DNA of 64,000 nt, taken from Ovis canadensis (taxonomy: Eukaryota; Chordata; Mammalia; Artiodactyla; Bovidae). The stretch covers positions 40,955,001-41,019,000 of the forward strand of contig NC_091262.1 of NCBI RefSeq assembly GCF_042477335.2, read 5' to 3'. Numbering within the stretch: position 1 is the first letter of the stretch; every line of letters begins with the position of its first letter. The position numbers and the translations under genes were made by a program. The notes under the pieces are model-generated. The model made no database searches. It was not told where the DNA came from and saw only the letters and a list, made by a program, of their open reading frames with translations. This document shows positions 1 through 11,095 of this stretch, piece after piece.

Positions 1-1896
1 GAGAGGCAGGTCCACCGACATGGGGACAGTTGAAGAAACTGACTCAAGAAGCTGAGAAAACATTGCAGAAAGCAGGACAACCATTGAATCCTACTAATCT
101 TTTGTTGGCCATGATGGCGGTGGTAACTTGTCAGGTAATGTATGTGGAAGCCACAAACTATACCTATTGGGCCTATATCCCTAATCCTCCTTTGGTGCGG
201 GCGGTGTCCTGGGGTGAAGTAGAAGTCCAAGTTTGTACTAACGAAACTAATTTTTTCCCTCCACCTGATTGTGGGGGGATTGAGCAATTATCCCAGCATG
301 TACAGAATTATAACTTTACTAATCTTACTATAGCAGCTGAAGGTATTCCTTTATGTATAGGAGGGCATTCTTTTTGTCTGTCTACAAAAACACACTCACA
401 TCATTCTTGTAATACTTGGGGAGTTAATTATAGGGGACAACACTTCGCAGTTTTTACTGTGCTCATTTCTTCTCGTGGCTTTAATACTTCACGGTCTTAT
501 TTAAATAAGAGTAAGAGGATACATATGTCCCTCTGCCCTGCTTCATTTTTTGAAGCATCTTTATCACGTCTGGAGTGGGAACATTGCAGGGATCATGACC
601 CTCGTCTAGTTATGAATTTTTCAAATCATGTAATTGTAGATTGGAGTCCTACTCATGGAGAATTTTTAGAAAAATGGTCTAATCGATCTTTAAAATGGCA
701 TCGCATAAATGGTACCTTGAATGGTCAAGGAAATGAAACTGTAAAATGGCAACATTTTGCATTGGTTCCACCTCCATTACAAATGGATGGGCACCCTCAA
801 TTACAAGGAGACATACGGAAATTATGGGCAGTGTCAGGTGACCTTACTATATGGACGGGAAACTTTACTTTAAATATTAATGATCCTAAGGGGCCATTTC
901 AAGTTCATTTGCATATTAATAAATCTTACTCTGCTATAGCATGTGTAAAATTTCCTTATTCTTTACTGTATGGGCAGTGGATTTGGAATGAAATTTTGGG
1001 AGTTATATCATGTTCTGATTGTAACTTGACTCAATGTATAAATCATTCCTGGTGGGAAAATGTTGAAAACAAGATGGTCCATTCCAGTAAATTACTCTTT
1101 GGTCATTGTGAAAGCACGGACTGAACTTTGGTTGCCTGCTAATCTTACTCGACCTTGGTCGGACTCTTTTGCTGTCCCTCATCTTGTGAATGCTGTACAA
1201 ACTCTTCTCCATCGATCTCGAAGAATGCTTGGCATTGTCATCGCATCAATTCTCGCCGTGGCTTCAGTAACAGCAACAGCAACTGTAGCAGGTCTTGCTT
1301 TGCATCAGGGCATCCAGACTGCTGATTTTGTCAGGGAGTGGCATAAGGATACTCATTTATTGTGGCAACAACAGCATGATTTGGACGCTCAATTGGCTAC
1401 TGATGTATTGAATTTACAACTCACTGTTTCCTGGTTAGGAGATCAAGTGACTGTGTTAGCTACAAAGAGTGTGTTAAAATGTGATTGGAACTCATCTCAC
1501 CTATGTGTAACCCCTGTTCCCTTTAATATGAGTGAGGGTTAAGAAAAGGTGAAAAGGTCTTTAGTGGGACACCAGAATTTAACTGCTTAAATTATAGAAT
1601 TGAAACAAACTATATTGTCAACTTTTAGTAAGACGCTGCCTGATATTCTTGGTTCTGATATACTGAAGAGTCTTCAAGAAGGATTAGATAACCTTAATCC
1701 TTTACGGCATGTATCTACATTGTTAACAACATCCTTTGTAAATACTTTGTTAATTGTTGCTTTATGTTTTATTGCTTTTATAGTCTACCTGCGCTGGCAA
1801 AAAGGGAAACAATTGAAAGAAGAAGCTTTGCGTATTCAAGTGCGTATTCAGCACCTGCAAGAAAAGAAAGGGGGAGATGTAGGGAACAAGGTATAA
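1..1896 (+). pseudogene. Degraded env of an endogenous class II (betaretrovirus-like) retrovirus, 5' end cut by window
   Basis: The surface-subunit part is open from the window edge to a stop at 1122-1124 and is rich in N-glycosylation sites (NYT, NET, NFT, NLT). The remaining surface region and the transmembrane subunit lie in another frame from about 1060, so there is a frameshift between about 1050 and 1090. That frame has a basic RSRR-like stretch, an Ala/Val/Thr-rich fusion-peptide-like segment near 1225-1300, a heptad-rich helix and a CDWN motif, then in-frame stops at 1540-1542 and 1588-1590. A last open stretch to 1896 holds a hydrophobic membrane anchor (about 1720-1785) and a basic tail. 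The pattern is that of HERV-K/HML-like env proteins. One frameshift plus two stops make it a non-coding relic. No gag or pol is visible because the window begins inside env. Confidence 0.85.
1861..1877 (+). other. Polypurine tract preceding the 3' LTR
   Basis: An almost pure purine run (GAAAAGAAAGGGGGAGA) overlaps the end of env and directly precedes a TG dinucleotide that starts the LTR. This is the position where retroviruses prime plus-strand DNA synthesis, and it fixes the LTR 5' boundary at 1878. Confidence 0.7.
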
Positions 1897-2305
1897 GGAA
1901 GGTTGAGAAGTGCTTGCAAACGAGACTCTCAACCAGGGCTGAACATTCTTGCAAACGAGATGTTCAGCTAAGAATCCTCTGTTTGTTCCCGTGGGAAAAG
2001 AACATTTCTTGCACACAAGGATGTTTCTCTGATTCCTCAAAAGGAACAGACCCAGGGACAAAACGGATTCTAAGTTGATAAGGAAGTTCCCCAAAACAAA
2101 GTCTTAGCTGCAGTAAATAAGTCAAGGTAAAGCTTATCTCGCCCTGTGCCTGCGCACTGTATAGTCTCTGAATCATAGTGCTTGGCAACTTGCCCTGTAG
2201 GTTGTTGTGCAAGGGATATAAAATAAAGCAGCTGTAAGAAGCAAGTGTTAAAATACAAAGATTCAAACCACTCTGCAGTGTTGGTGTTTCATTCCGTCGC
2301 CAGCA
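1878..2305 (+). mobile_element. 3' LTR of the endogenous retrovirus
   Basis: The LTR begins with TG directly after the polypurine tract. A fused TATA box and polyadenylation signal (TATAAAATAAAG, 2217-2228) lies about 340 bp in, followed by a short R/U5. The 3' boundary is estimated at 2305-2312, because L1 3'-end sequence resumes there. The target duplication cannot be checked since the 5' LTR is outside the window. Confidence 0.65.
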
Positions 2306-2310
2306 ATAGA

Positions 2311-2590
2311 CATATACTCTGAGGAAACCAAAATTGAAAAAGATGCATGTACCTCAATGTTCACTGTAGCAGCATTTACAATAGCTAGAGCATGGAAGCA
2401 ACCTAGATGTCCATCAACAGATGAATGGATAAAGAAGCTGTGGTATGTATGTATATGTGTGTGTATACACACACACACACACACACACTGGAATATTACT
2501 TAGCCATAAAAAGGAACACATTTGAGTCAGTTCTAATGAGGTGGACAAACCTAGAGCTTATTATACAGAGTAAGTCAAAAAGAGAAATAT
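2311..2590 (+). mobile_element. L1 3'-end fragment interrupted by the retrovirus, with (TG/CA)n tract
   Basis: The sequence matches the well-known L1 ORF2 3' end (a stretch reading caatgttcactgtagcagca, then tggaagcaacctagatgtcc). It contains a TG/CA microsatellite at about 2449-2488 at the position where ruminant L1 copies have a short TA/CA run. The retroviral LTR abuts it on the left, so the virus inserted into an older L1. Confidence 0.75.
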
Positions 2591-2597
2591 AAATATC

Positions 2598-2805
2598 ATA
2601 TCAGTTCAGTCGCTCAGTCATATCCAACTCTTTGCAACCCCATGGATTGCAGCACTCCAGGCCTCCCTGTCCATCACCACCTCCCGGAGCTTACTCAAAC
2701 TCATGTCCATTGAGTCAGTGATGTCATCCAACCATCTCATCCTCTGTCATCCCCTTCTTCTTCAGCCTTCAATCTTTCCCAGCATCACTCTCCACAGAGT
2801 GGTGT
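2598..2805 (-). mobile_element. BovB LINE 3'-end fragment
   Basis: It starts with the characteristic reverse-complement BovB end (cagttcagtcgctcagtc) and runs through the segment about Tcaaactcatgtccattgag to cagcatcactc. It is heavily truncated at its BovB 5' side. Confidence 0.75.
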
Positions 2806-2867
2806 TTCAGGAAATGGGATTTGGCCAAGGGATAGGGGTAAAGAAGAAAGAAGGAATGGGACATAAG

Positions 2868-5400
2868 CCTTAAGTGTTTCTTCTGGCACTTTCCACTCTA
2901 ATTGACAATCCAGGAACACGACTTTCCCCAAGGCTCTATTTCCTCAGTAAGGAGTTGGGCATAAAGACATGCTGCCACCTTGTGGCCATTTCCCATAACA
3001 ACCACTTTAAAATAGATGCTCCTGAGCACTTAACATTCACAAGGCCTGAGGGGCTTAAGTGAAAAAACACCTGCCCTCAAGAAATGTCCTAGGGGAGGTC
3101 ATCGGAAAAACATTAAAACAGAGAAGTCATTCAATAAGCCAATTTGAATAAGTAAGTTTAACTCACACTGTTTTAAAAAATCACATGCAAGGATGTCAAC
3201 ATCACTAAATATGAGAGAAATGCAAATCAAAGCTTCAACAAGGTATCACCTCACACCAGTCAGAAAGGCCATAGACAGAAATGCTACAAACAATAAATGC
3301 TGGAAAGGGTATACAGAAAAGAGAACCTTCCTACACTGATGCTGGGAATGGAAATTGGTAGCAGCCACTTGGAGGACATTGGGCAGGTTCCTTAGCATGA
3401 AAATGAGAATGAAATTAGACTACTCCCTAACACCAAACACAAAAATAGGCAGCAAGTAGATGAAAGGTCTAAACACAAGGACAGATACAATGGAACCCTT
3501 GAGTAAAGAAAGCAGAACACATGTTGACATAAAATGCAGCAAGATCTTTTTTGATCCACCTCTAAGAATCAGTACAAATAAAACAAAAATAAACAAATGG
3601 GACATAATAGATATTAAAAACATTTTCACAACAAAGGAAACTATCAGTGAAAGAAAAAGATGATCAGAATAGAAAAAAATTCATGCAAAAGAGAATAGCC
3701 ACAGGAAAATTATCTCTACACATACAAACAACTCATAAAGCTCAATAAAATCCAGTAAAAAATTGGCCCAAGATCTAAATGCACATTTCTCCACAGAAGG
3801 CATAGAGATGGCTATAAAGCACAAGAAAAGATTTTCAGCATCACTAGTTCTTAGAGAAAGGCAAATCAGTTGTCCAATGAATCAGAATGATTGTTTCAAA
3901 AACTCTACAACAATAAATTCTGCAGAGAGAAGAAAACCCTCCCACCATGGGTGGGAATATAAATGGGTACATCCACTAGGGAAAACACTATGGAAGTTCT
4001 CTAAAACACTAAACATAAAAAAAACCTAAGCACGAAAGTACCAAGTAATCCAGCAATTCATACCTAGGCATAGACCAGAGAAGACAAAAGTTTTAAAAGA
4101 TACCTGCCCCTCAACGATTACAGCAACAGTAGGTTCAATAGCAAAGACCAGGAAGCAACTTAAATGTACAAGGACAGATGAATGGATACAGAAGATGTGG
4201 ATACACACAATGCAATATTACTTAGAAATAAAGAGGGATGGATGAGATGGCACCATTTTCAGTTACAGGGAAGAAACTAAAGATGAGCATACTATGTGAA
4301 CTGAGACAGGGAAAGACAGGTATTATAGGATATCGTTTCCGGTGGAACCTAAAAATGGATACGTCAAGGCTGTATATTGTCACCCTGCTTATTTAACTTA
4401 TATGCAGAGTACATCATGAGAAACACTGGGCTGGAAGAAACACAAGCTGGAATCAAGATTTCCAGGAGAAATATCAATAACCTCAGATATGCAGATGACA
4501 CTACCCTTATGGCAGAAAGTGAAGAGGAACTAAAAACCTCTTGATGAAAGTGAAAGAGGAGAGTGAAGAAGTTGGCTTAAAGCTCAACATTCAGAAAACA
4601 AAGATCATGGCATTCAGTCCCATTACTTCATGGGAAATAGATGGGGAAAGAGTGGAAACAGTGTCAGACTTTATTTTTTTGGGCTCCAAAATCACTGCAG
4701 ATGGTGACTGCAGCCATGAAATTAAAAGACGCTTCCTCCTTGGAAGAAAAGTTATGACCAACCTAGATAGCATATCCAAAAGCAGAGACATTGCTTTGCC
4801 AACTAAGGTCCGTCTAGTCAAGCTATGGTTTTTCCAGTAGTCATGTATGGATGTGAGAGTTGGACTGTGAAGAAGGCTGAGCACTGAAGAATTGATGCTT
4901 TTGAAATGTGGTGTTGGAGAAGACTCTTGAGAGTCCCTTGGACTGCAAGGGGATCCAACCAGTCCATTCTGAAGGCAATTAGCCCCGGGATTTCTTTGGG
5001 AGGAATGATGCTAAAGCTGAAACTCCAGTACTTTGGCCACCTCATGCGAAGAGTTGACTCATTGGAAAGACTCTGATGCTGGGAGGGATTGGGGGCAGGA
5101 GGAGAAGGGGACGACAGAGGATGAGATGGCTGGATGACATCACTGACTCGATGGACGTGAATCTGAGTGAACTCCGGAGTTGGTGATGGATAGGGAGGTC
5201 TGGCATGCTGCGATTCACGGGGTTGCAAAGAGTTGGACACGACTGAGAGACTCCACTGAACTGAAAAATGGATACAAATGAACTTTTTACAAGAGAATCA
5301 GCCTCAGAGATTTAAAAAAGAAACTTATGGTTACCAAAGAAGAAAGTTGAAGGGGGCAGAGAGAAATTAGCTGGTTCAGATAAATATATATACCATAAAA
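2868..5400 (+). repeat. Composite module copy A: about 0.25 kb non-L1 leader plus L1 3' end, split by a BovB
   Basis: The leader (2868-3160) contains a run reading ctttccactcta, then ggcataaagacatg, then cttaacattcacaag, and is recognisably related to leaders at 5410, 8878 and 10330. It is followed by L1 ORF2 3'-end sequence (3180-4350, 5276-5400), itself partly rearranged, with ORF2 segments out of their usual order. The L1 was later split by a BovB at 4363-5263. No open protein remains. Confidence 0.6.
4363..5263 (+). mobile_element. 5'-truncated BovB LINE with 12-bp target duplication, inserted in L1
   Basis: Plus-sense BovB sequence begins inside the reverse transcriptase domain. Recognisable peptides include GLKLNIQKTKIM and [18 protein letters not shown], but stops and frameshifts break it. 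The 12-bp duplication AAAAATGGATAC flanks it exactly at 4351-4362 and 5264-5275, marking the insertion boundaries and showing that it landed in pre-existing L1 sequence. Confidence 0.9.
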
Positions 5401-5404
5401 AATG

Positions 5405-6445
5405 TGCTGACGGATCTTAATAGTCACAAGTCTGACAGGGCTGTAAACGGACACCCACACTCAAGAAATGTCTTGGGGTAAATCATCGGAAAAGAATTCC
5501 AAACAGGGCCAACTTTCAGGAAAGCAGATTCAAGAGGTAAATTATACTCACAAGGTGTAAAGTAACAAAAGTACATGGAAACATACTTCACATCAGCAAC
5601 TATTAAATCAATGTCAATCAAAACTACAATGAAGTATCACCTCACACTGGTCACAATGGCCATCATGGAAAAGATCTGCAAAGAATAAATACTGCAGAGA
5701 AAGTACAAAAAAGGGAATCCTCCCACCATCTTGGTGGGAATGTAAATGGTGAATGAAGACACTATTGAAAACAGCAAGAATTTCCTTGAACGCTAAACAT
5801 ACAGGTATCATATGATCCTGCAATCCCACTCCCAGGTTTAGTTCTGGAGAAGTTCATCACTCAAAATGACATGTGCACCCCAATTTTCAGGCTAGCACTA
5901 TTTACAACAGCCAAGACATAGAATCCACTGAAATGTCCACTGACAGAAAAATGAAGACCATGTGGTATATCTATATACTGGACTACTACTCAGTCATGAA
6001 ACAGGATGAAATAATGATATTGGCAGCCCCATGGAGGGACTGAGAAATTTTCATACCAAGTGGGGTAAGTCAGAGAAAAGGAAAAATATCCTATTATGTA
6101 CAGATGGAATCTATAAATTCATACCAATGAACTAATGTACAAAACAGAAATGGATTCACAGATTATAAAGACCAAATTCTGATTATCAAAAGAAAGTTAA
6201 AAGGGAGGGATAAATGAAGAGTTTTGATTAATATATAAACACTAATATTTATCAAACAGAGAATCTAATAGGACCTACTGAATAGAGAAGGGAACTCTAT
6301 TGAAAAAACTGTAATGGCCTATATGAGGAAAAAAATGGAAAAAAGAATAGATATACTTCTATATAAAATCGAATCAAGTTCCTATACACATAAAACCAAT
6401 GAAACAATGGAAATCAACTCTAGTCCACTATAAAATAAAAATTAA
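5405..6445 (+). repeat. Composite module copy B: short leader plus L1 3' end
   Basis: The leader tail (5410-5500) reads tcaagaaatgtcttggggta then aatcatcggaaaag, closely matching copy A at 3076-3110. L1 3'-end sequence follows (5580-6440), including the typical tail about 'gatggaatctataaattc' and a terminal A-rich end. It is non-coding. Confidence 0.6.
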
Positions 6446-8450
6446 ATTACAAAGAAATTAGCTGAGCTTGGTGAAGGGGAAATCAGATAGTAGTGACACT
6501 ATGAATTAGACATGTGATATGCTATGATATTAATATGACACCTCCAAAGGTTTTCACTCAGCAGAACACACAGTAGCAACCCACTAAGGTGCCTGACCTC
6601 ATGAATGCAACAAGATGAAGAAAAAGGACCACAAGTTAATCAGGGCAACACCCTCAATTCAGATGTTGGGAATATCAGAGGGGACAGGACACACTGCAGA
6701 TAAAGACCAGATATGTGGTCTCAGGTACAGGATCTTGTCCCATGTGGAGGGGGTAAGACCACACAATCCCCAGACTCTGCACCTGGTGTCCCACGACCCT
6801 TGGTTAGGACACCAGGTCTCTGCTGGTTGGGCCCCTAAGGTGAAAACAAGTGGGCTCCTGTAACCTCCTGGGAAGACATAAAGTAGTGTAGAGTCAATCT
6901 CCTCTCCCCACGCTTGTCCCAGGGAAGACCTCCTCTTTTCCTTTTGGTTCTATATGATATTCACTGTTTTTATGGCTGTCATGATAACGTTGAACACACT
7001 GCTTTGTTTCTGGCAGGCTCAGTCCTTTCTTGTTCTACTGAGGTGTTGAGAAGACAAACACGAGGTGCAGGGCTGGAAGACGAGGGGTAAGTCTGGTCTC
7101 TGCTGAATAGGGATGGCCGATTGGAAGGAGATCACAGCAGCAACCTCACCTGCTGCCCATTGACTTTTTGCCTGATCCGTGTGCCCTGGGATCAATTCAC
7201 CAGGTGAGCCTGCCTCCCTACTCAACCTGAATGTGCTGGAACATTGGAATGATTACCAGGCAGCCCACCTGAGGGGTCTCCAGGAGGTGAACCCTGCAGG
7301 GGACAGACTAGGAGCCCGACTGCAGCACTGACCCTCGGGAGGGCCAGGGAAGCCCACTGAGGAGGGCACGGTTCCCAGAGAAGCCCACCCAGCCCCAGAG
7401 TCCAGACATCTGAGCACTGACGCTCAGACGCAGGCACGGAGTTTCCCAGACAGAGACTAGGCCTGCACCCGGGTCTCCACGTCCCAGCGCACACAGAACA
7501 GTCAGGCCTAAATGTTCTCATTGTAAAAAGTGCATGGTCAAGTCTCAACATCATCAGTGTAGACTTAGAGAGGTCTAAACCTACCATAGAGAAGGAAATG
7601 GCAACCCACTCCAGTATTCTTGCCTGGAGAATCCCAGGGATGGGTGAGCCTGGTGGGCCGCCATCTATGAGGTCACACAGAGTCGGACACAACTGAAGCG
7701 GCTTAGCAGTAGCAAACCTACCATGTAGATGGAACTTGGTCAGGTTCAAACTAGTTTAGGGCTGGTCTCCCAGGAGGCACAGGTCACACACATGCAGGGT
7801 CTCTCATCATTGGACAGGGGGCTTACCTTCTTGTGGGAACTAGGATGTACATTTCTTGAAGAAGAAATCATCACTAGGCTCCACACTTCACCCACACCAG
7901 GAAAGAAAGAATCTTGTCATTAAACATCTCAACAGGCAAAACAACATTACCAATTTCTCTAGACACATGATGGTCAGGATCCAGGGGAGATCCAGGAATT
8001 TCTTAGAGTGCAGCCCAGTGTCCTGTAAAGACAGACAGGAAGTGACCTGATTCCAGCATCCCAGGCTTCCAGCAGGAGGCGACCACACTAGAAGCCTCTG
8101 AAAAAGTATATTCTTTATCAGAATAAAAATATAGTTGAAATTGCAAGCATACTAATTATTATTTGCAAACCTAAAATATTATTAAGAGCTTGGCACCCTA
8201 ATCATTGCAGTTCTCATTGGTTCCTTTGTATTCAGATTTTCTGGGTAGAAACAAGCCATCATTTCAAATTAGTTTCTTCTTATTCTGTTATTTGTTGTTA
8301 TATGAATGAAAGGTCAAATTTGAAAAAAAAATTAGAATTTTTCTGCAAAAAGTACTGACTCAATGAGCCCATAAGCTGCATGTACTTTGCCTTCTAATAG
8401 TTTCATTTTCCTCCCTGAAGAAACCTGAACAAATAGCCCTCCTGATTTTG
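6446..8450. other. Unclassified stretch between module copies
   Basis: About 2 kb in which I recognise only one Bov-tA SINE (7588-7713). The remainder is moderately GC-rich at 6600-7500 and resembles neither L1 nor BovB. Short open stretches are present but none resembles a known protein and none has convincing splice context. It might be a remnant of the interrupted module array or an older duplicated segment. Confidence 0.4.
7588..7713 (+). mobile_element. Bov-tA SINE, 5'-truncated, with 11-bp target duplication
   Basis: The sequence runs from agagaaggaaatggcaaccc to the CGGACACAACTGAAGC end typical of Bov-tA. The direct repeat AAACCTACCAT flanks it at 7577-7587 and 7714-7724, which gives exact boundaries. 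Confidence 0.88.
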
Positions 8451-8454
8451 TTAA

Positions 8455-8745
8455 AATTTATTTATTTTTTAATTGAAGGATAACTGCTTTACAGAATTTC
8501 GTTGTTTTCTGTCAACTATCAACATGAATCAGCCATAGGTATTCATATGTCCCCTCCCTCATGAACCTCCCTCCTACCCCCCTCCCCTACCTCTCTAGGT
8601 TGTTACAAAGACCCTGTTTGAGTTCCCTGAATCATACAGCAAATTCCCATTGGCTATCTGTTTTACATATGGTATTGCAAGGTTCCATGTTACTCTCTTC
8701 ATACATCTCACCCCTGATATTTTTGCTTCTCTGTTCAAACTGAGC
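8455..8745 (-). mobile_element. Ruminant L1 3'-end fragment
   Basis: The sequence is the reverse complement of the ruminant L1 3' UTR, with the stretch caacatgaatcagccatagg and the text around cagcaaattcccattggcta. It is an ordinary 5'-truncated insertion. Confidence 0.7.
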
Positions 8746-8877
8746 TAAAATGAAATTGATATACCTATCAACAATTAAGAGTTTTTCAGTTTTGAGATGT
8801 CATACCAGGGTAACAGGGACTGGAGAAAATGGAACGCTCCTACGCTACTGGTAAGCAAACCACATCGTTAAAATAAA

Positions 8878-10325
8878 CTTTTGGGTGTTGGTTCAAGTAC
8901 ATACCAGAATATTGTCTGAAATGTTAGTCACTTAGTCGTGTCCAACTCTTTGTGACCCCCATGGACTGTAGCCCTCCAGGCTCATCTGTCCATGGGATTC
9001 TCCAAGCAGGAATCTTGGAGTGGGTAGCCATTCCCTTCTCCAGGGGATCTTCCAAACTCAGAGATTAAGCCCAGGTCTCGTGCATTCCAGGCATATTCTT
9101 TACCGTCTGAGCCACCAGAGAAGCCCAGAATATTGTACAGACCCCAATTAAAACTGTCTAAAATTCTCACTGACAGGGTCACCACCTTTGGGCATAAGGA
9201 TGTCCTGCAGTCTTCTGGAAATTCCCCACAGCAGCAACCTTAAAGGTTTTGCTTCTGAATACTTAATATTCACAAATATTGCTGGGCTCTAAATGACACT
9301 TGATATCAAGAAGTCTCCAGAGCTAAAGAATAAAAGATGCAAAAAAGGTCAAACTATCAGAAGAAAATACCAAGAGGTAAATACAGTCTATAAGTTTTTC
9401 TTAAGAAAGCACAGAAAAAGGTTCTCAGGTGAATAATTAGACACAGGAAAATCAAAATGACAACAATGTATGGCCGTAGAGAAGTCCAAAAGATCACTCT
9501 CAAAAATTCTAGAGACAAAGAACGTGAGAGTCAGGTGAAGAAAAAAGACCCTTAGATAGTGCTGGTGAATGTTTACTGGTAATGTTCATTGGAGGACATA
9601 TGTAGATGTGCATTTTTAACAGCTGAGACAGACAGACCCTATAATCTGGCAGCCCAACTGCTGAGAGTGTATGTGGAGAAAACCAGACTTTAGAAAACTT
9701 GTGCACACAAGCACACACTGCAGCAGTTCACAAAATAGCCCAGATATGGAAGTAAGCAAATGTACATGGACAGACGAATGGATAAAGAAAAAGGAATACA
9801 CGCATGCAAAGAAATACGGTTCTGACTTTAAAAAATGAGATAATGTCAACTGCAGGGACACAGATAAATCTAGAGGCAATATCATTAGGTAAAGTCAGTT
9901 AGATGGAGAGAGGGAATTATTATATGATGTCATGTACAGGAAATAGGTACTCACTGCATGCATGCATGCTAAGGTGCTTCAGTACTATGAGCTTATTGAC
10001 ATGTGAAATAAACAGTCTTAGGCAATAAACTTATGGTCACCCACAGGGAATGGTGGGAAAAAAGGCATAAATTAGGAGGGAGAAAATAATTCATACCCAC
10101 AAATACATAAAAAATAAGTGATCAACATGGGCCTACTTGAGAAAGTGTTGGACTAAACACACTGTAATAACCTACATGATTTTTTTAAAAAACCCAAAAG
10201 ATGAATATATACAGAAATAAGTATAACTGAACAAGATTTTGTACACCTATAACATAACCTTGTAAGTCATTTTTAGTCCAATTAAAAATACATATTATTA
10301 GGGGAAACAAAAGTATTAAAGAGAC
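8878..10325 (+). repeat. Composite module copy C: leader plus L1 3' end, split by a SINE
   Basis: The leader (8878-8915 and 9125-9330) includes tttgggtgttgg, gggcataaggatgtcctgca and acttaatattcacaaatatt, which align with copies A and D. L1 3'-end and 3' UTR sequence follows to about 10300. A Bov-tA lies inside the leader. It is non-coding. Confidence 0.58.
8916..9124 (-). mobile_element. Bov-tA SINE with 12-bp target duplication
   Basis: Full reverse-complement Bov-tA, ending with GAGCCACCAGAGAAGC (the tRNA-derived head). The direct repeat CCAGAATATTGT is present at 8904-8915 and 9125-9136. It interrupts the leader of module copy C. Confidence 0.9.
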
Positions 10326-10327
10326 CC

Positions 10328-11092
10328 AAGCTTTGGGTGGCTTCTTCTCACATATTCCACTCTAGTTTACAACTGGGCTCTAAGACTACAACTCAGGCCT
10401 TGGATCCCATAGTAATAAAACTTGGGCATGAAGGTGTTCCTCTGCCTTGTGTCCATTTTTCAAAACAGCAACCTAAAAATACTGCTCTAGGTTACTTCAT
10501 ATTCACAAGCAGTGCTGGGATCTAAATGATACATGACCTTAAAAAATTTTCAAGGGAATCCCATCAAAACAAGTTAAAAGTTGGCAGACTTTCAAGAAAA
10601 ATACTTTCAACTGTAAATTCTCGTCATACTGTTTTAAAAAATACCCAAGTTGCTGAACATCGTGATCTATGAGAGATGTGTGAGCCAAGAGCATAATGAG
10701 GGATCATTCTGCACCAGTGTGAAAGGCCATTGTGAACATTCTGCAGAGAAGAAACAGTGAAAAGGCAGAGACTATGGAACCCATTTATGGTGCTTGTAGC
10801 AGGTAAAAGATAAAAACAGCATAGAGATGAAAATGGAACTGCCTTAAAAAAATAAAGCTACTATCAGATCCTGCAGAAGCACTCCAAGGAATATTTGAGA
10901 AGAAGACAACATTTTGAAATGCACATGCAACCGAGTTTGCACTGGACTACACTTTACAATAGCCAAAAAAATGGAAATAAACATATTGTCAACGGGGAGA
11001 TAAACGGATAAAGAAAAAGAGACCCATGTACACAATGGAACATGACTCTGCCAGAAGAAAATGAAATAATGTAATTTTCAAGGACACTGAAT
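10328..11092 (+). repeat. Composite module copy D: leader plus truncated L1 3' end
   Basis: The leader reads tttgggtggcttcttctcac, then attccactctagtttacaac, gggcatgaaggtgttcc and acttcatattcacaagcagt, parallel to copies A and C in the same order. L1-like sequence follows from about 10640 to 11090, where a BovB begins. Confidence 0.58.
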
Positions 11093-11095
11093 TTG

